64,000 nt of DNA from Nymphaea colorata (taxonomy: Eukaryota; Streptophyta; Magnoliopsida; Nymphaeales; Nymphaeaceae): positions 1,855,544-1,919,543 of the forward strand of contig NC_045151.1 of NCBI RefSeq assembly GCF_008831285.2. The letters run 5' to 3'. Both the position numbers and the translations under genes were made by a program. Positions 32,631 through 43,930 of the stretch are shown here, one piece after another. The notes beneath the pieces were generated by a model. The model searched no databases. It saw only the letters and a list, made by a program, of their open reading frames with translations, and was not told the origin of the DNA. Each line of letters opens with the position of its first letter. The stretch's first letter is position 1.

Positions 32631-34282
32631 ATGCGACAGGGTGAGCTTGGCCGAACAGAGGAGAGAGAGGCTCTGCTAAGGTTTTGGCTGGTCGAGAGGA
32701 TTAGGCTTACTGAGCGCTTCTTCCCCCTCACGTTAGGTGGGGGAGGGACCGTGGGCCATGGAGGGGGAACTTCCACCTCCTGGCCCTCCCCTCACCGTCT
32801 TCCCCTGGCTGTTGTATGGAACAGGGTGTGGACAACGCTCATGGGCTTTTTTGGTTACTGGAGGGCCTTCTGCTGACAGCCCACCAGAGCATCCTTTGGA
32901 GGTGGAGATTTAGGTTGGCAGATTCAAAATCCACATCCCTAAATAAACATATGAAGAGATCAACCGGTCGTTCCAATGGGCAGCTTTGGCTCGGCTGCAA
33001 GGTTCTTCCCCTAATGGGCGCACTAATTTCTCCTTTGTATTTCTGGAACTCACCGGGCTATGGGCAGGGAAAGCCTACCTGAAGTTCACCATTCTCATTG
33101 GTGGCACATTTCTCATTCGGGTCGAGGATGAACAACAACTACAATGCATTCTTCAGAAACGCGCTTGGAGGGTTGGGGGTAGGTCCCTTGTTACCCACCG
33201 TTGGCAGCCAGGACAACCTCTCACCATGCCGCCTGAGCTCTCTGCCCCTCTTTGGATTCGACTCCCAAATCTGCCTCTGAATATATGGACAGTGCAAATC
33301 TTCAACAGCATAGCCAAGAGTCTTGAGGGTGATCTTTTGGAAACGGACACTCAAACCAGAGACATTAATCGAGGCGGTTTTGCCAGAATCAGAGTTGAAC
33401 TTCCTCCGAGTGCCCCACTTTCCCTTGAATTTCAGTTTGTGTTAAAGGATAGTCACACCTTCACCCAACCCTTAGTCTACGAGGGGAGATTACATTTTTT
33501 GCAATTTTTGCGGTGTCAACTCTCATTCACCCGATAAATAACCCAAGCATGAATCCCACAGTCAAGGGGCTTATCTTCATGAGGCAGCCAAATGCAAAGA
33601 CTCAATGAAGGCTTCCAGCTCCAGCAAAGGGCCTAATGTGGAAGGGCAGAAGGGATTACCTACATCTAGGAATCAATTCTCTGCTCTAATGGAGTTGGAT
33701 AATACTAACGAGGAACCAGTGAGGAGCCCTATCACCACCAACGATGTTTCTCCCCTTCAGGATCATACTGATAGAGTTCGCATGCATCAATCCCACCATG
33801 AACCTAGGAACGACATCACTACAAGGAGAGTTAAGGGCAAAGACATTATCAAGGCTGCAACTGAGAACTGGACCAACTTGGTTAACCCCTTCTATCGAAT
33901 CGAAAGTTTGCCTATTGAAATACCCTCTGGCTTTTCATTCAAATCATCCTCTAAGCACAATTCTCAGCCCATTGTTAAAGCTCCCCGTGATGGCCAAGTG
34001 GATGTCCATAATGTTGATCCACAAGCTGGTAATTTTCAACTTTTGTTTTCAGCAGGGGATGTTACTCATAGTCGTGGGAGGGGCAGCAGACTGTCTGGTC
34101 ATAGGAAATTTGCTCAGGATACTGCAAATCGCAGTTTTGTCGATTCGGAACCAGCAGGGCCAGCTGGAAAGCGTAAGCGCGTGAGCCATTGCCGGGTAGA
34201 GGCCCCTTCAAACACCCTCCACCATCTCAGACCAATGACTTTCCTACTAGTGGCGGTGAAGGTAATCCTTTTGACCAGGTAA
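32631..34282 (+). pseudogene. LINE ORF1 (DUF4283-like and zinc knuckle), broken
   Basis: The best frame (32986-33537) reads NFSFVFLELTGLWAGKAYLK then FLIRVEDEQQLQCILQK, WRVGGRSLVTHRWQPGQPL, PLWIRLPNLPLNIWT and NRGGFARIRVELPPSAPLSL, the pattern of plant DUF4283 proteins that bind LINE RNA. Just after VYEGRLHF the frame is broken in a T run. In the shifted frame the knuckle CNFCGVNSHSPDK (CX2CX4H) follows at about 33499-33536. A hydrophilic linker frame (33605-34282) with KGPNVEGQKGLPTSRNQFSA follows. Upstream frames from 32631 are shifted pieces of the same ORF. Confidence 0.7.
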
Positions 34283-34324
34283 CTGTTTCCTCCCCTCTGC
34301 AATGTAGTGTTTAGCATAGAATAT

Positions 34325-35100
34325 TTGTGGCCTAGCTAGAAACTCTGCTAGGCACGACTTGCTTCTCACGGTGCAGCATGAGGCTATTGATAGTTTTTTC
34401 ATTTTTGATACTCTCATTCATGTTGATCGGCTCCACATTAACTCTGGTATACTTGGTTCTTATGCTACCTTGTTCAATGCTGATTTGTGTGATGGTATTG
34501 TACGTATCCTCTGTAGTTGGAAACCACAAAAATTCTTTGTTTTGGTCTTTAATATAAATAGGTATTAGATCCTTCTGGAGGTCACTGAAAAACAGTTTCA
34601 TGTCAAGTTCCTAGCTGGGAGTATCTATCTTCCTCCACGTTATGGTGAAAGAGCTTGGGTGCTTATGGTTTTGCAGAACATCTTATCTGATTTCCAAGGC
34701 CCAACTCTTTTAGTTGGGGATTTCAATGTTATGCTAGATAGTTCAGACAAAATCGGCTGCCCACCTAACCTGAACTCCTGCTCTTCTTTTAATAGGTTTG
34801 TTTTGAATTGCCATTTGTTTCTGCTGTTTGACCCTAATCATAGGTTTACTTAGAGCAACAATAGACAAGGTGCGAGTGAAATTTTGTGCAGGTTAAACTG
34901 GAGTTTTATTAATAATATATGGAAGGCTCAATGGGGCAGCTCTACTGATTTGCAGGTCCTTCTTAGATCGACTTCTGACCACCTTGCTCTCAAAGTGTCT
35001 ACTTGTTTCACTCCAAACTCTGCTAATCGGTTTTTTCAGTTCAGATATTTTCAATTCTGAGCCAAAAGACCTCAATGCAATTACCTTGTTTAAGAGGCTT
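34325..35100 (+). pseudogene. LINE endonuclease domain, broken
   Basis: Frames contain LLVGDFNVMLDSSDKIG (the GDFN motif of AP-like endonucleases), FVLNCHLFLLFDPNHRFT (then a stop where W is expected), and SNNRQGASEILCRLN followed by STSDHLALKV (catalytic SDH). The N-terminal half around 34360-34570 is recognisable but interrupted. The enzyme would nick target DNA for target-primed reverse transcription. Confidence 0.7.
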
Positions 35101-35129
35101 GGAGTTCGCAAGCTTTTGGCAGCCCCCTG

Positions 35130-36720
35130 GTGAGGGTGATCAAGAAATTGGAACTCACTCAATCTAGTCTTTTTAGTTGGGCTAAGAGTTGTGTGGGCGA
35201 CATTTCACTCTGTATCAAATCTTTAAGGGATGAACTTGACAAACTCCTATCTCTTGAACTGGCTTCTGCTGTTAATGACAAGAATCATGAGATTCTAATC
35301 CGAAATGAATTGAAGCACCCTTGAAGATGAAGATAGCTTATGGAGGCAAAGAGCTCGTGTTAGGTGCATGGCTGAGGGCGACCATAATATAGCTTACTAC
35401 CAAGCAATAGTCAAAGGCCGTAGAACAAAGAATTTCCTATTTGCCTTGGAGCATGAGGGAACGAGAATCAATGATGTGAACCACATTAGATCTATCTGTG
35501 ATGAATTTTTCTATGCTCTTCTTGGTTCCAAGGAGGGCTCAAGCTGCTGGCTGAATAAGACGGCTGATGGCCCTAGAATGTTGTTAGAAGATAATGTTGT
35601 CTTACTTCTCCCGACCACTGACGATGTGAAGCATGTGGTTTTCTCCATGGAAGAGAATAGTGCTCCGGGCCTGGATGGTTTTCCAGCTTCCTTTTATCAG
35701 CACCATTGGAGCATTGTTGGGCATGATTTACTGCAGGTTATTAATAGCTTCCTCTCCACTGGAAAATTTGTTAAGAAAATTAATTGTAATTATATTTTCC
35801 TCATTCCCAAAAAAGAGAATATTATCTTTGCCCATGAATGTATTCACTCGTTTGAGGGCCTATGTCAGAGTAATATTTGTTTTAAAATTGATTTTTCCAA
35901 AGCTTACGACAGGGTTAGCTGGGCCTTTCTTAAGAATTCTCTTATCGACTTGGTTTCAGCACACCTTGGGTTGACAAAGTTATGATGTGTGTATCTTATG
36001 CTTCTTTTGTTGTCCTCATTGATGGGGTTCCAGGAGATTTTCACCCTATGCGCAGAGGTTTGAGGCAGGGGGACTCCATGTCTCTATATCTATTCCTTGT
36101 TGTTATGGAAGAACTCTCTAGAAATTCAGAGTACAGATGTTGAAATGGTTCCTTGACCCCTCTCTTTATCCCTCGGATAGGGGCTTGCCCTTCTCTTCTC
36201 ACCTTTGCTGATGACCTTGTCATTTTTTCTAGAGGTAACCATCATTCTTACAATGAGGTTTTGCATGCTCTTAAGGCCCTTAAGCTTTCTTTTGGGTTAT
36301 GTATTAACCCACAAAAATCTCATGCGATCTCCTTTGGGGAATAAAGAGCTCCTCTCTCCTTCATCAGCAACTTAGATTGGTTACAAAGCTCTCTGCCTCT
36401 TCCTTATTTGGGTGTTCCCCTTTTTGTTGGTAATATGCAGAATAGCTTGTGTCTCTCTAGTTCTGAAGGTGGAAAAGAAACTTTCGCATTGGTATTCAAA
36501 GCTTCTCTCTTATGCAAGGCGTCTTTGTTTGATAAGGTACGTCATCTTAAGCCTCATAGGCTACTGTTGCTCTGTATTTATGCTCCCTAAGTCTATTCAG
36601 CATAAACTTGAAGTTATTGTGGCTAACTTCCTTTGGGGCAGCCAAGAAAGTAGGAAAGTTGTGCACTTGGTTGCTGGAAGACTCTCTGTCGCCCGGTGTT
36701 GGAGGGGGGTGTTGGGTTGA
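35130..36720 (+). pseudogene. LINE reverse transcriptase, internally deleted
   Basis: Motifs in order: KSLRDELDKLLSLE, RCMAEGDHNIAYYQAIVKGR, FSMEENSAPGLDGFPASFYQ, NYIFLIPKKENI, then immediately FAHECIHSFEG, CFKIDFSKAYDRVSWAFL, a frame change, GVPGDFHPMRRGLRQGDSMS, LLTFADDLVIFSRG (catalytic FADD) and LCINPQKSHAISFG. Between LIPKK and AHECIHSF the roughly 75 residues normally holding FRPISL and the LA.RL segment are absent, so a deletion lies near 35822. Stops at about 36139 and 36342 add to the damage. Confidence 0.8.
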
Positions 36721-37189
36721 AGCAGCTTGATGATTAGAACAAAGCTTGTATTAGTTGCATCATGCTACACATCTGCTAGGATGATGCCCCTTGGGAGAAT
36801 TTTATCAAGAAGAAATATCTTTCTTTTCCCAGCCTCTGGACCTTAAAGCGCCCTAAAAATAAGTCTTGGTTCTTCAAAGGTGTTGGGAAAAGCTGGTTTC
36901 AAATCCAAGATCAAGTCAGGTGGTCTGTTGGTATTAGCTCCATTTGTTTCTGGATAGATAACTAAGGTGGTGCTCCCCTTATTGCTCAATTGAATTCTTT
37001 GGAAAGATCTACCTTTGAGTTCTTGCTGAATTTTTCCATTAAGCAAGTCCTTGACTCTGATCTGCCTACTCTTGACAACTTCAAGGATTTTCTTTCCCGA
37101 GTGGGTATGGAGAGACCTAACTTAGAATCACAGCAAGACCTCCTTCTTTGGCATAACTCTCCTGCCTCTAACATCAAAACGTCTGACGT

Positions 37190-37469
37190 CTGAGAGGTGG
37201 TGAGACAGAAATTTGACGAGGAGCCTTGGAAAAAGTTGATTTGGTCTCCCCAGGCTCAACCTAAAGCGCAGTGGTATGTTTGGCTAGCTTGCAGTGATCG
37301 TCTCCCTACCTTCGATCGACAAAAGAGAAGTGGCATTTTTTTAGCCAACAGATGTGCTCTTTGTCTCAAAGATGAAGAGTTTGCTCACTATGTTCTCTTT
37401 TCTTGTCCGCATTCTTCAAAAATTTGGGAGTTCACTACTTCTAAATTCAAGAGAAGTTACAAACCCTAA
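37190..37469 (+). pseudogene. LINE zf-RVT zinc-binding segment
   Basis: The frame reads WKKLIWSPQAQPKAQWYVWL then RLPTFDRQKRSGIFLANRCA, LCLKDEEFAHYVLFSCPHSS and KIWEF. This matches the zf-RVT domain (CxLC...E...HLF..C......W) found C-terminal to plant LINE reverse transcriptases. Continuous over about 90 residues but isolated by stops. Confidence 0.75.
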
Positions 37470-37619
37470 TGCACTTGGAGTTAAAACATTGGTTCCCTTC
37501 TAGCTTCAAAAGAGGTTGTCTTTTGAAGTGTTGGAAAATCTGTTTTCACAACATACTTTGGAGAATATGGTGTAGGTGCAATTCGGCAATCCATAGAGAA
37601 GATACCTCGTCTCCTTAAC

Positions 37620-38230
37620 AAGACTCTCATGTCGTCTGGCGGGTCTGTGTTGATGGCTTCTATACTATCATAAGGAATTCTGTTGACGATAGGAGAGACC
37701 TATAGGTTTGGTTGACTACAAGGATTGTTCCTGATAAGTGCCCACCTATTTTGACTGGCCAAGTTTGTCTGCAAGTTGCCTCTGTTGCTTCTAATGGTAA
37801 AGAGCTAGTTTCCTTTTTGTTAAAAGATTCGAATGGTTTGCATCTTAAACAAGGTGTAGCGTGGTGGGAGGTCAACAATGAACTACTTAAGGACACTATC
37901 CTTCATCAGCTCTTGATGGGTGGTGGTTTTGAGAGATTTTGGAATATATTAATGATTTCTAACAACAAGCCTTCGATTAGAAGGCTTCGGGCCATGTTTG
38001 AAGGTCGTCGGCCCTTCCCCTTCCAGAGCTAGCATAACAACTAGAGCAACTTATTTCATAGAGTGCAAATTTTGCAACAACAACCTACTCATGATATTTT
38101 GTTTTTTTAACCCAAACACTATAAATTTGGTTCCTTCAGCTTTTGGTGTCCTCTTGGTTTGTTTTCCTTTCATGGCTCACTCTAGCCCTTAGGGTAAAGT
38201 GACTACCATTTTTTGTTGTACATATATTTT
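37620..38230 (+). pseudogene. LINE C-terminal and 3' region, possibly RNase H-like
   Basis: A frame reading VVWRVCVDGFYTI resembles the start of an RNase H-like domain (W.v.vDGs). The following frame 37712-38032 has no motif I can name. The 3' part carries AATAAAAGG near 38239. Confidence 0.35.
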
Positions 38231-38260
38231 GTTGTTGGAATAAAAGGTTTAGGGGGCCTT

Positions 38261-39175
38261 TCCCCCCGCAGGGTTGTTGCGGAACTAGAGGGGCTTATTT
38301 GTAATCGATTATAGAAAAATTACTTTTAGTCATTTTTCTAATAGGAACTAGAAGGTTTCTAAAAACTATCAAAGCAAGACTTAAAGCTAAATTCTGTTTA
38401 CATGAGAAAGTCAAAAAAACTTAGCTACAATATTTTCTAAATATTATCTTGTATTAGTAATTTATCTTTTTATTATCTTAGGTGACGTTTTTTGCTTTTC
38501 AGGTTAAGAAAAGTTTACTTCAAACCCATAGGTTTGTTGTCATAAAATTATAACTTCTGTCAACAAGCAAAAACTGAATTTTCTATTTAAAAAGTAATTT
38601 CTAAAATTCTCTTTGACCGTTTTTTCCGTCTGTTTCTTTGCATTTTTAGAATTGAGATCGAACTATGGAATAAATATAATATGCCCAATGCATCTAAGAA
38701 TTTCTATTTCCATATTTTTTAGTAGTGGGGTAGAGGACGATCTTATTATGATGGAGATTTTTCATTTATAATAAAACAAAGGTTATATACGATAAGTAGT
38801 TATAAGGAATACTTTTTTTACTTTTAGTTTATTAACAAAATTTAGCACTCCACACACACACTCTCTCTCTCTCTCTCTCATAGGACGGTACATTGCCTTT
38901 TTTATTAAAATTGATTTTACGTAGAGTATTTAGTAAAATTGATTTTGCATACAGTAAGTAATAATTATGTGGAGATTAGTATAACAAAAATACTATACTT
39001 CTGCACTCTTCCTTTCTCTCTTCTCATTTCTCATCAAACGAATGGGACGTATAGAGGTTTTTTACCGCCCACTCTCCAAGAACCTGGAGAGCACTCCAAA
39101 AAATGAGATTAAGTTGAGTGGGTTAAGGAAAAAAAGAAGGGAAAATAAAAAATGTAAAATAAAATATAAAATGAA
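38261..39175. other. Spacer, nothing recognised
   Basis: AT-rich DNA with a short CA/CT run at 38851-38879. No coding or TE motif. Confidence 0.45.
38851..38879. repeat. (CA)n(CT)n microsatellite
   Basis: Five CA followed by nine CT dinucleotides. Confidence 0.85.
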
Positions 39176-39352
39176 AGTCGAGTCGAGTTTAATCGAGTCG
39201 AGTTCAAGTAACTCATACTTACTCGTTAACGTACTCGAGTTTATATTTAAGCTCAAGCTTGACTCGTATAAAAAATGAGTCGAATTCGAGTCGAGTTTAC
39301 TCGAGCGAGTTCGAGTCGAGCCCGAATTGGCTCGACTCGTTGTGCAGCCCTA
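39176..39352. mobile_element. hAT-like MITE, GAGCTCGA family, copy C, truncated
   Basis: Packed with CGAGTCGAGTTT, GCTCAAGCTTGACTCG and GAGCCCGAATTGGCTCGAC words. The right end TGTGCAGCCCTA is a canonical inverse of TAGGGCTGCACA. No matching left end is seen upstream. Confidence 0.55.
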
Positions 39353-39379
39353 GATGGAGGTCTTGTGGTGACAGGACGA

Positions 39380-39750
39380 CGATGTCAGCAGCCTCCCTCA
39401 CTTTGTTTCTCTCAAGAACTCAACTCCCTTTCAATTCCCGCCATGTCAACCCTCACCCACTCCCCACTCGTTCAATCATGTATCTTTCCTTGAAGTGTCT
39501 TCTTTCTGCTTTGGTTAGGCTTTTAGACATTTTATCCTCGATTCGGTCATGGATTTTCTGTTTTTTTCTTACCCTTTATGACTGTGTTTTCTGGTTTCTT
39601 CCTGCCTGTTATCACTGTGTGTCCCTGTTTGTTTCTACCTGCTATCACGGTCTTTCTTTTATAGTTCAAAAGGCAGTGATTCAATCTTTACGCAGGCGGC
39701 TCTGTTCATTGTTTTTCCTATGTTCGTTGTATTTTATTTGTCATCGATGA
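39380..39750 (+). CDS. Open frame of unknown status
   Basis: An ATG at 39380 opens a 122-codon frame beginning MSAASLTLFLSRTQLPFNS, rich in S, R and hydroxylated residues near its start, then leucine- and phenylalanine-rich. The start resembles an organellar transit peptide and could be a first exon. There is no domain, and the later part contains an imperfect internal duplication around the words CCTGTTATCACTGTGTGTC and CCTGCTATCACGGTCTTTC. I regard it as uncertain. Confidence 0.15.
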
Positions 39751-40205
39751 TGCGCACGGAATTTTTTTGTTTTTCAATACCGTGGTAATCCTATTCTATA
39801 AACGAATAACATGCACTTAACATGTAGAAATTGCATTAAAATCAGGTCTCAACCAGCTGATAAACAGCTTCAACCATCGGTTTCATTAAAACACTAAGCG
39901 TCCAAATCCGGTTCAAATTATGTCTAGACGTTTCTCCTCAAATGAGTTTGGAAGAAGATCCAGATTTTCGTTTATTGATGCAAATCCATCACTATGTGAT
40001 GTGCGAGGGTGATAAATTGCCGAAGACCATCAAGTTAACAACTCGGATCAACTCCAAAATCTGTTATTCTGTTGCATGAGCCTTCCTTGGATGTTATCAT
40101 CCTAGGGCTTTGGGAGCCTTAAAAATAACTAATTAAGTTCCAAAAAATAGATACTTATTCCGAATCAAATGATCAATTGAAGCTGATAGCCTGCAGCATA
40201 ATCCA

Positions 40206-40285
<80 letters not shown>

Positions 40286-41177
40286 CATACATACATATAT
40301 CAACCATACACACAAAAGCAAGACAAGCTATCACGTTATATGCATGAAAGATTTTCTTTATTTCATAATAAACACTTATAGCTATTCCTAGAAATGTTTA
40401 CATATGTAGCATGGTTTTGCTATAAATAAAACATCACTATGACCAAGCACTTCACCTGTATATTATATATATTAAGCACAAAAAATGCTAGCTTTTGCAA
40501 TTACAATCAGTTCCACATAAGTAGTGCACACTTCTAGATCTTTGCAGGTACTGAAGACAGCAAATAAGAAGCATTACTAATTTCCATATATCTCCAGCAA
40601 TCTGTCAATTAGTCATCCAACGTATGTCTGTATTCGTGTGAGAGCGCCTCTGTGCGCACATCTTCTGTTGATCTTGCATAAAATATCTTACTATGTACAT
40701 GAAATAAGGTTCTCAAAATTATGTACATGCCGGGCATCAAAGCCTGCAATAATCCTTCAAGACCCGCCTGGCAAGATCTAAGGCTCCACAACTTTTGTAG
40801 ATTAAGTGCAAATTATATGCAGCCTCTTCACTGGGAAGCTTAGGAATGGGGTAGTCTTTCTCATGTGTTGCAAGGACCTTCTCATAATATGCAGCTTTAA
40901 GATGTCATTTGATTTTTTTACCCAAAAAAAACAACAGTTATATATAAAAAAAAAAACTGTATTCTTATTCCTGAAAACAAAAGTGCGGTTATATCTAGCC
41001 TTTTATTATATGTAAGAACATCTACAGCCATATTTCATATGACAAAAACACGTGTTTTGAAAAATATAATGTTTTTCTTGTGAAGCACTTTTGAAAGTGT
41101 GACGAAAAATTCCGAAATATCATACCAAAAAGATTGAAACACCTTCACCACTTCAGATTCCATTTGCTTATGGATTA
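39751..41177. other. Spacer, nothing recognised
   Basis: Contains the CT/GT microsatellite at 40209-40282. Otherwise no coding or repeat signal. Confidence 0.45.
40209..40282. repeat. (CT)n(GT)n microsatellite
   Basis: About 19 CT followed by about 18 GT dinucleotides. The minus-strand frame through it is an artefact. Confidence 0.95.
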
Positions 41178-41540
41178 TGTAAGAAATCAAAATGAAGAAA
41201 TAATTAAAGGGACATAAAATTTTAAAGTGGTTCAGCCAATAGGCCTACGTCCACTACTCTATCATTTCTTGCTTGCCTTCCTTTGGTGGAGAGGCTCATT
41301 TATATAGAGGAGTTACATAAGGGGTCTCTAGTTCCCAAGAGACATGACTTTTCATCTTTCAACATACATGACTTTTCATCCCTCAAGAGACATGACTTTT
41401 CATCTCTCAAAAGACATGTCCTTTCATCTCCTAAGAGACATGACTTTTCATCTTCCAACAGACATGACTTTTCATCTCTTAAGAGATATGACTTCTCATC
41501 TCCCAAGTAATACACATTGAAAGCCTTCTTGGTGTTTCTG
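41178..41540 (-). repeat. 3' LTR of the minus-strand copia element
   Basis: On the plus strand it runs from TGTAAGAAATCAAAATG to GGTGTTTCTG and contains seven 24-bp units of the type GAGACATGACTTTTCATC. Plus- and minus-strand frames through the units (KRHDFSS, RDEKSCLL) are repeat artefacts. Confidence 0.85.
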
Positions 41541-41559
41541 CCCTGCAAGCTCAATGCTC

Positions 41560-42745
41560 CAACAATGAGATTGAGCTTGTTAATTATTTGATAATGGTGC
41601 TGCTTACTAAGTGGCTTAGTTAAAATATCAACAACCTAATCTTTAGAAGAGATGTACTGAATTTTCAAATCTCCTTTAGCCAATTTTTCTCGAACAAAAT
41701 GAAGGTCAATCTCTATGTGTTTGCTGCGACTATGATACACAAGATGAGCTGCAAGATAGGCTGTGTCGATGTTGTCGCACCATAATATGGGAGGTTGTGA
41801 TTGATCAACACAAAGTTCTTTTAATAAAAATTGTAACCACATGATTTCAGCAGTAGTATTTGCAATAGATCGATACTCAGCCTCAATGCTAGAACGAGAG
41901 ACAACTAACTGCTTTTTAGCACTCTATGAAACTAGATTGGATCCAATAAACACTGCATATCCACCTGTAGAGCGTCTATCATCAAGACATCCTGTCCAAT
42001 CTGCATCACTATAAGCATTAATATTTAAAACTGAACTAGGTCTAATAACAAGGTCATAATCAATAGTGTGCTTCAAATATCTTAGGATTCTCTTTACGGC
42101 ATCCCAATGGGCATCAGTAGGATGATGCATGTATTGACAAACTTTGTTGACAGCATAAGAGATGTTTATACGAGTCACAGTAGAGTATTGAAGAGCGCCA
42201 ACAATGCTGCGATAAAGAGTTGGATCATAAAAATTTGGTCCAGTTTGAGCATATAAAGCAGGGGAGCATGCCATGGGAGTTGAAACTCCCTTAGCTCCAA
42301 GTATATTTGTTCTTTTGAGAAGCTCGAATATGTACTTCCTTTGAGACAATATTAGCTTATTATTAATTCTTTTTGCTTCTATGCCCCAAAAGAAATGAAG
42401 CTCACCCAGATCTTTAATGGCAAACTCACTTTTGAATTGACAAATAATTTTATGAATATATTCTGGTGAGCTTCTTGTTATGATCATGTTATCCACGTAT
42501 ACCAAAACATATAGAAGTATTTCTCTTTTTCTCAAAATAAAAAGAGATGAATCTGTTTGAGCCCCTTTAAAACCAAGATTTTGGAGAAATAGACTAAGAC
42601 AGGCAAACCATGCCCTAGGAGCCTGTTTTAAACCATATAAAGCACGTTCAAGCTTGCATACATGATTTGGGAAAGAATGATTTTGAAATCCGGGTGGTTG
42701 AGCCATATAAACTTCTTATGAAATAGATCCATATAGGAATGCATT
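41560..42745 (-). pseudogene. Copia reverse transcriptase C-terminal part and RNase H
   Basis: The frame reads MAQPPGFQNHSFPNHVCKLE then RALYGLKQAPRAWF, LLYVLVYVDNMIITRSS (catalytic YVDD changed to YVDN), FAIKDLGELHFFWGIEAKRI, PTLYRSIVGALQYSTVTRI and YSDADWTGCLDDRRSTGGYA. After one in-frame stop near 41923 it continues with [37 protein letters not shown] and, past another stop, VVDILTKPLSKQ. The YVDN change alone should abolish polymerase activity. Confidence 0.85.
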
Positions 42746-43930
42746 TTAAATATTCAGCTGATGTATTTTCCATTTGTGACTAATAGAAATAATCAATACT
42801 GTCCGAATTGTAGTAGGCTTCACAACAGGGCTGAAGGTTTCAGTATAGTCAATTCCTTCTTTTTTACTATATCCCTTGGCGACGAGTCTAGCCTTGTATC
42901 TTTTCAATGATCCATCTGCCTTTCGCTTGATTTTGAACACCCATTTACATCCTACAATGTGTTTAGCTTCTTTATTTGGAACAAGTTTCCAAGTATTGTT
43001 TCGAATAAGAGCATCATATTCTTCTTGCATGGCCTTCCTTCAATTTTCATCTTCATATGCTTCCTTGAAACTTGAGGGTTCTTTGTCTTCAAGAAGAGTG
43101 GAGACAAGAGCTCTTGGAAGAGTGTGTTTGCTAGAAAAATATGTATGGAACTCATTGTATTTAGAATTAGGTTTGAAGATTCCCACTTGAGATCTAGTAT
43201 TCATAGGATGGACTCGTTCTTGATTTGGTTTATTTTCATTGGATTGGGTAGGCTCCTCATTTCCAAGAGTTTCAGGTTGAGATTCTAAGGGTTCCTCTGA
43301 AGTTGTGGAGGTACTAGATGATGATGTTGTAGGGTTTGAGAACTGATATTCATGAGGAGAGGTTAAAATTATAGCTTGGTTTTGAGTTTCTAGATCTTGA
43401 GTTCTAGTTTCTTGAGTATCAATAAAAGGAAATTTTTTCTCATTAAATTGGACATGTCTCGAAATATAGATTTTACGGGTTCGTACACCCAAACAATAAT
43501 ATCCTTTATGTTGAGGAGCATAACCCAAGAAAACACATCTTTCAGAACGGTAATCTAATTTATTTTTCTGATAAGCTCTTAAATAAGGAAAGCATTCACA
43601 TCCAAAGATTTTGAGGAAACCATAGTCAGGTTTCTCTTTGAACAATTTTTTCAAAGGAGAAGCAAAATCAAGAATCTTAGTTGGCATTCGGTTAATCAAA
43701 TATACAGCAGTACAAAAAGCATAGGACCACAAGTTCTTGGGAATATTACCTTCTTTCATTAGAGATAAACCTGTTTCAACAATATGTTTATGTCTCCTTT
43801 CAGCTGCTCCATTTTGTTCAGGGGTATGAGGACATGATATTCTATGTCCAATCCCATTATCGACAAGATATGATTGAAGCCCTTGAAATTCTCCTCCCCA
43901 ATCTGAGTGAAAATATTTTATCTTTGCCAA
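42746..43930 (-). pseudogene. Copia integrase C-terminal part and reverse transcriptase N-terminal part
   Basis: Reads IKYFHSDWGGEFQG then HRISCPHTPEQNGAAERRHK, LWSYAFCTAVYLINRMPTK and FGCECFPYLRAYQKNKLDYR (integrase core and tail). An acidic linker with SSSSTSTTSEEPLE follows, then MQEEYDALIRNNTWKLVP, KRKADGSLKRYKARLVAKGY and EGIDYTETFSPVVKPTTIRT. In-frame stops occur at about 43037 and 42743 and one more near 42718. It joins the upstream part by a one-base frameshift at about 43925. Confidence 0.85.

Larger units (their letters stand above)
32600..38260 (+). mobile_element. L1-type LINE retrotransposon, decayed
   Basis: The plus-strand order is ORF1 with a DUF4283-like domain and CCHC knuckle, an endonuclease with GDFN and SDH motifs, a reverse transcriptase with FADD, and a zf-RVT zinc motif. 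This is the standard architecture of plant L1 LINEs, at roughly the usual 5-6 kb. Many stops and frameshifts show it is dead. The 3' end is probably near 38230-38260, after the AATAAAAGG signal. No poly-A tail or target duplication could be confirmed. Confidence 0.8.

Noticed and set aside
40133-40321. Minus-strand THTHTH/RERERE open frame
   Set aside because: Translation of the CT/GT microsatellite.
41335-41520. CRISPR-like regularly spaced repeats
   Set aside because: The 24-bp units are directly contiguous with no unique spacers, and they lie inside an LTR of a plant retroelement.
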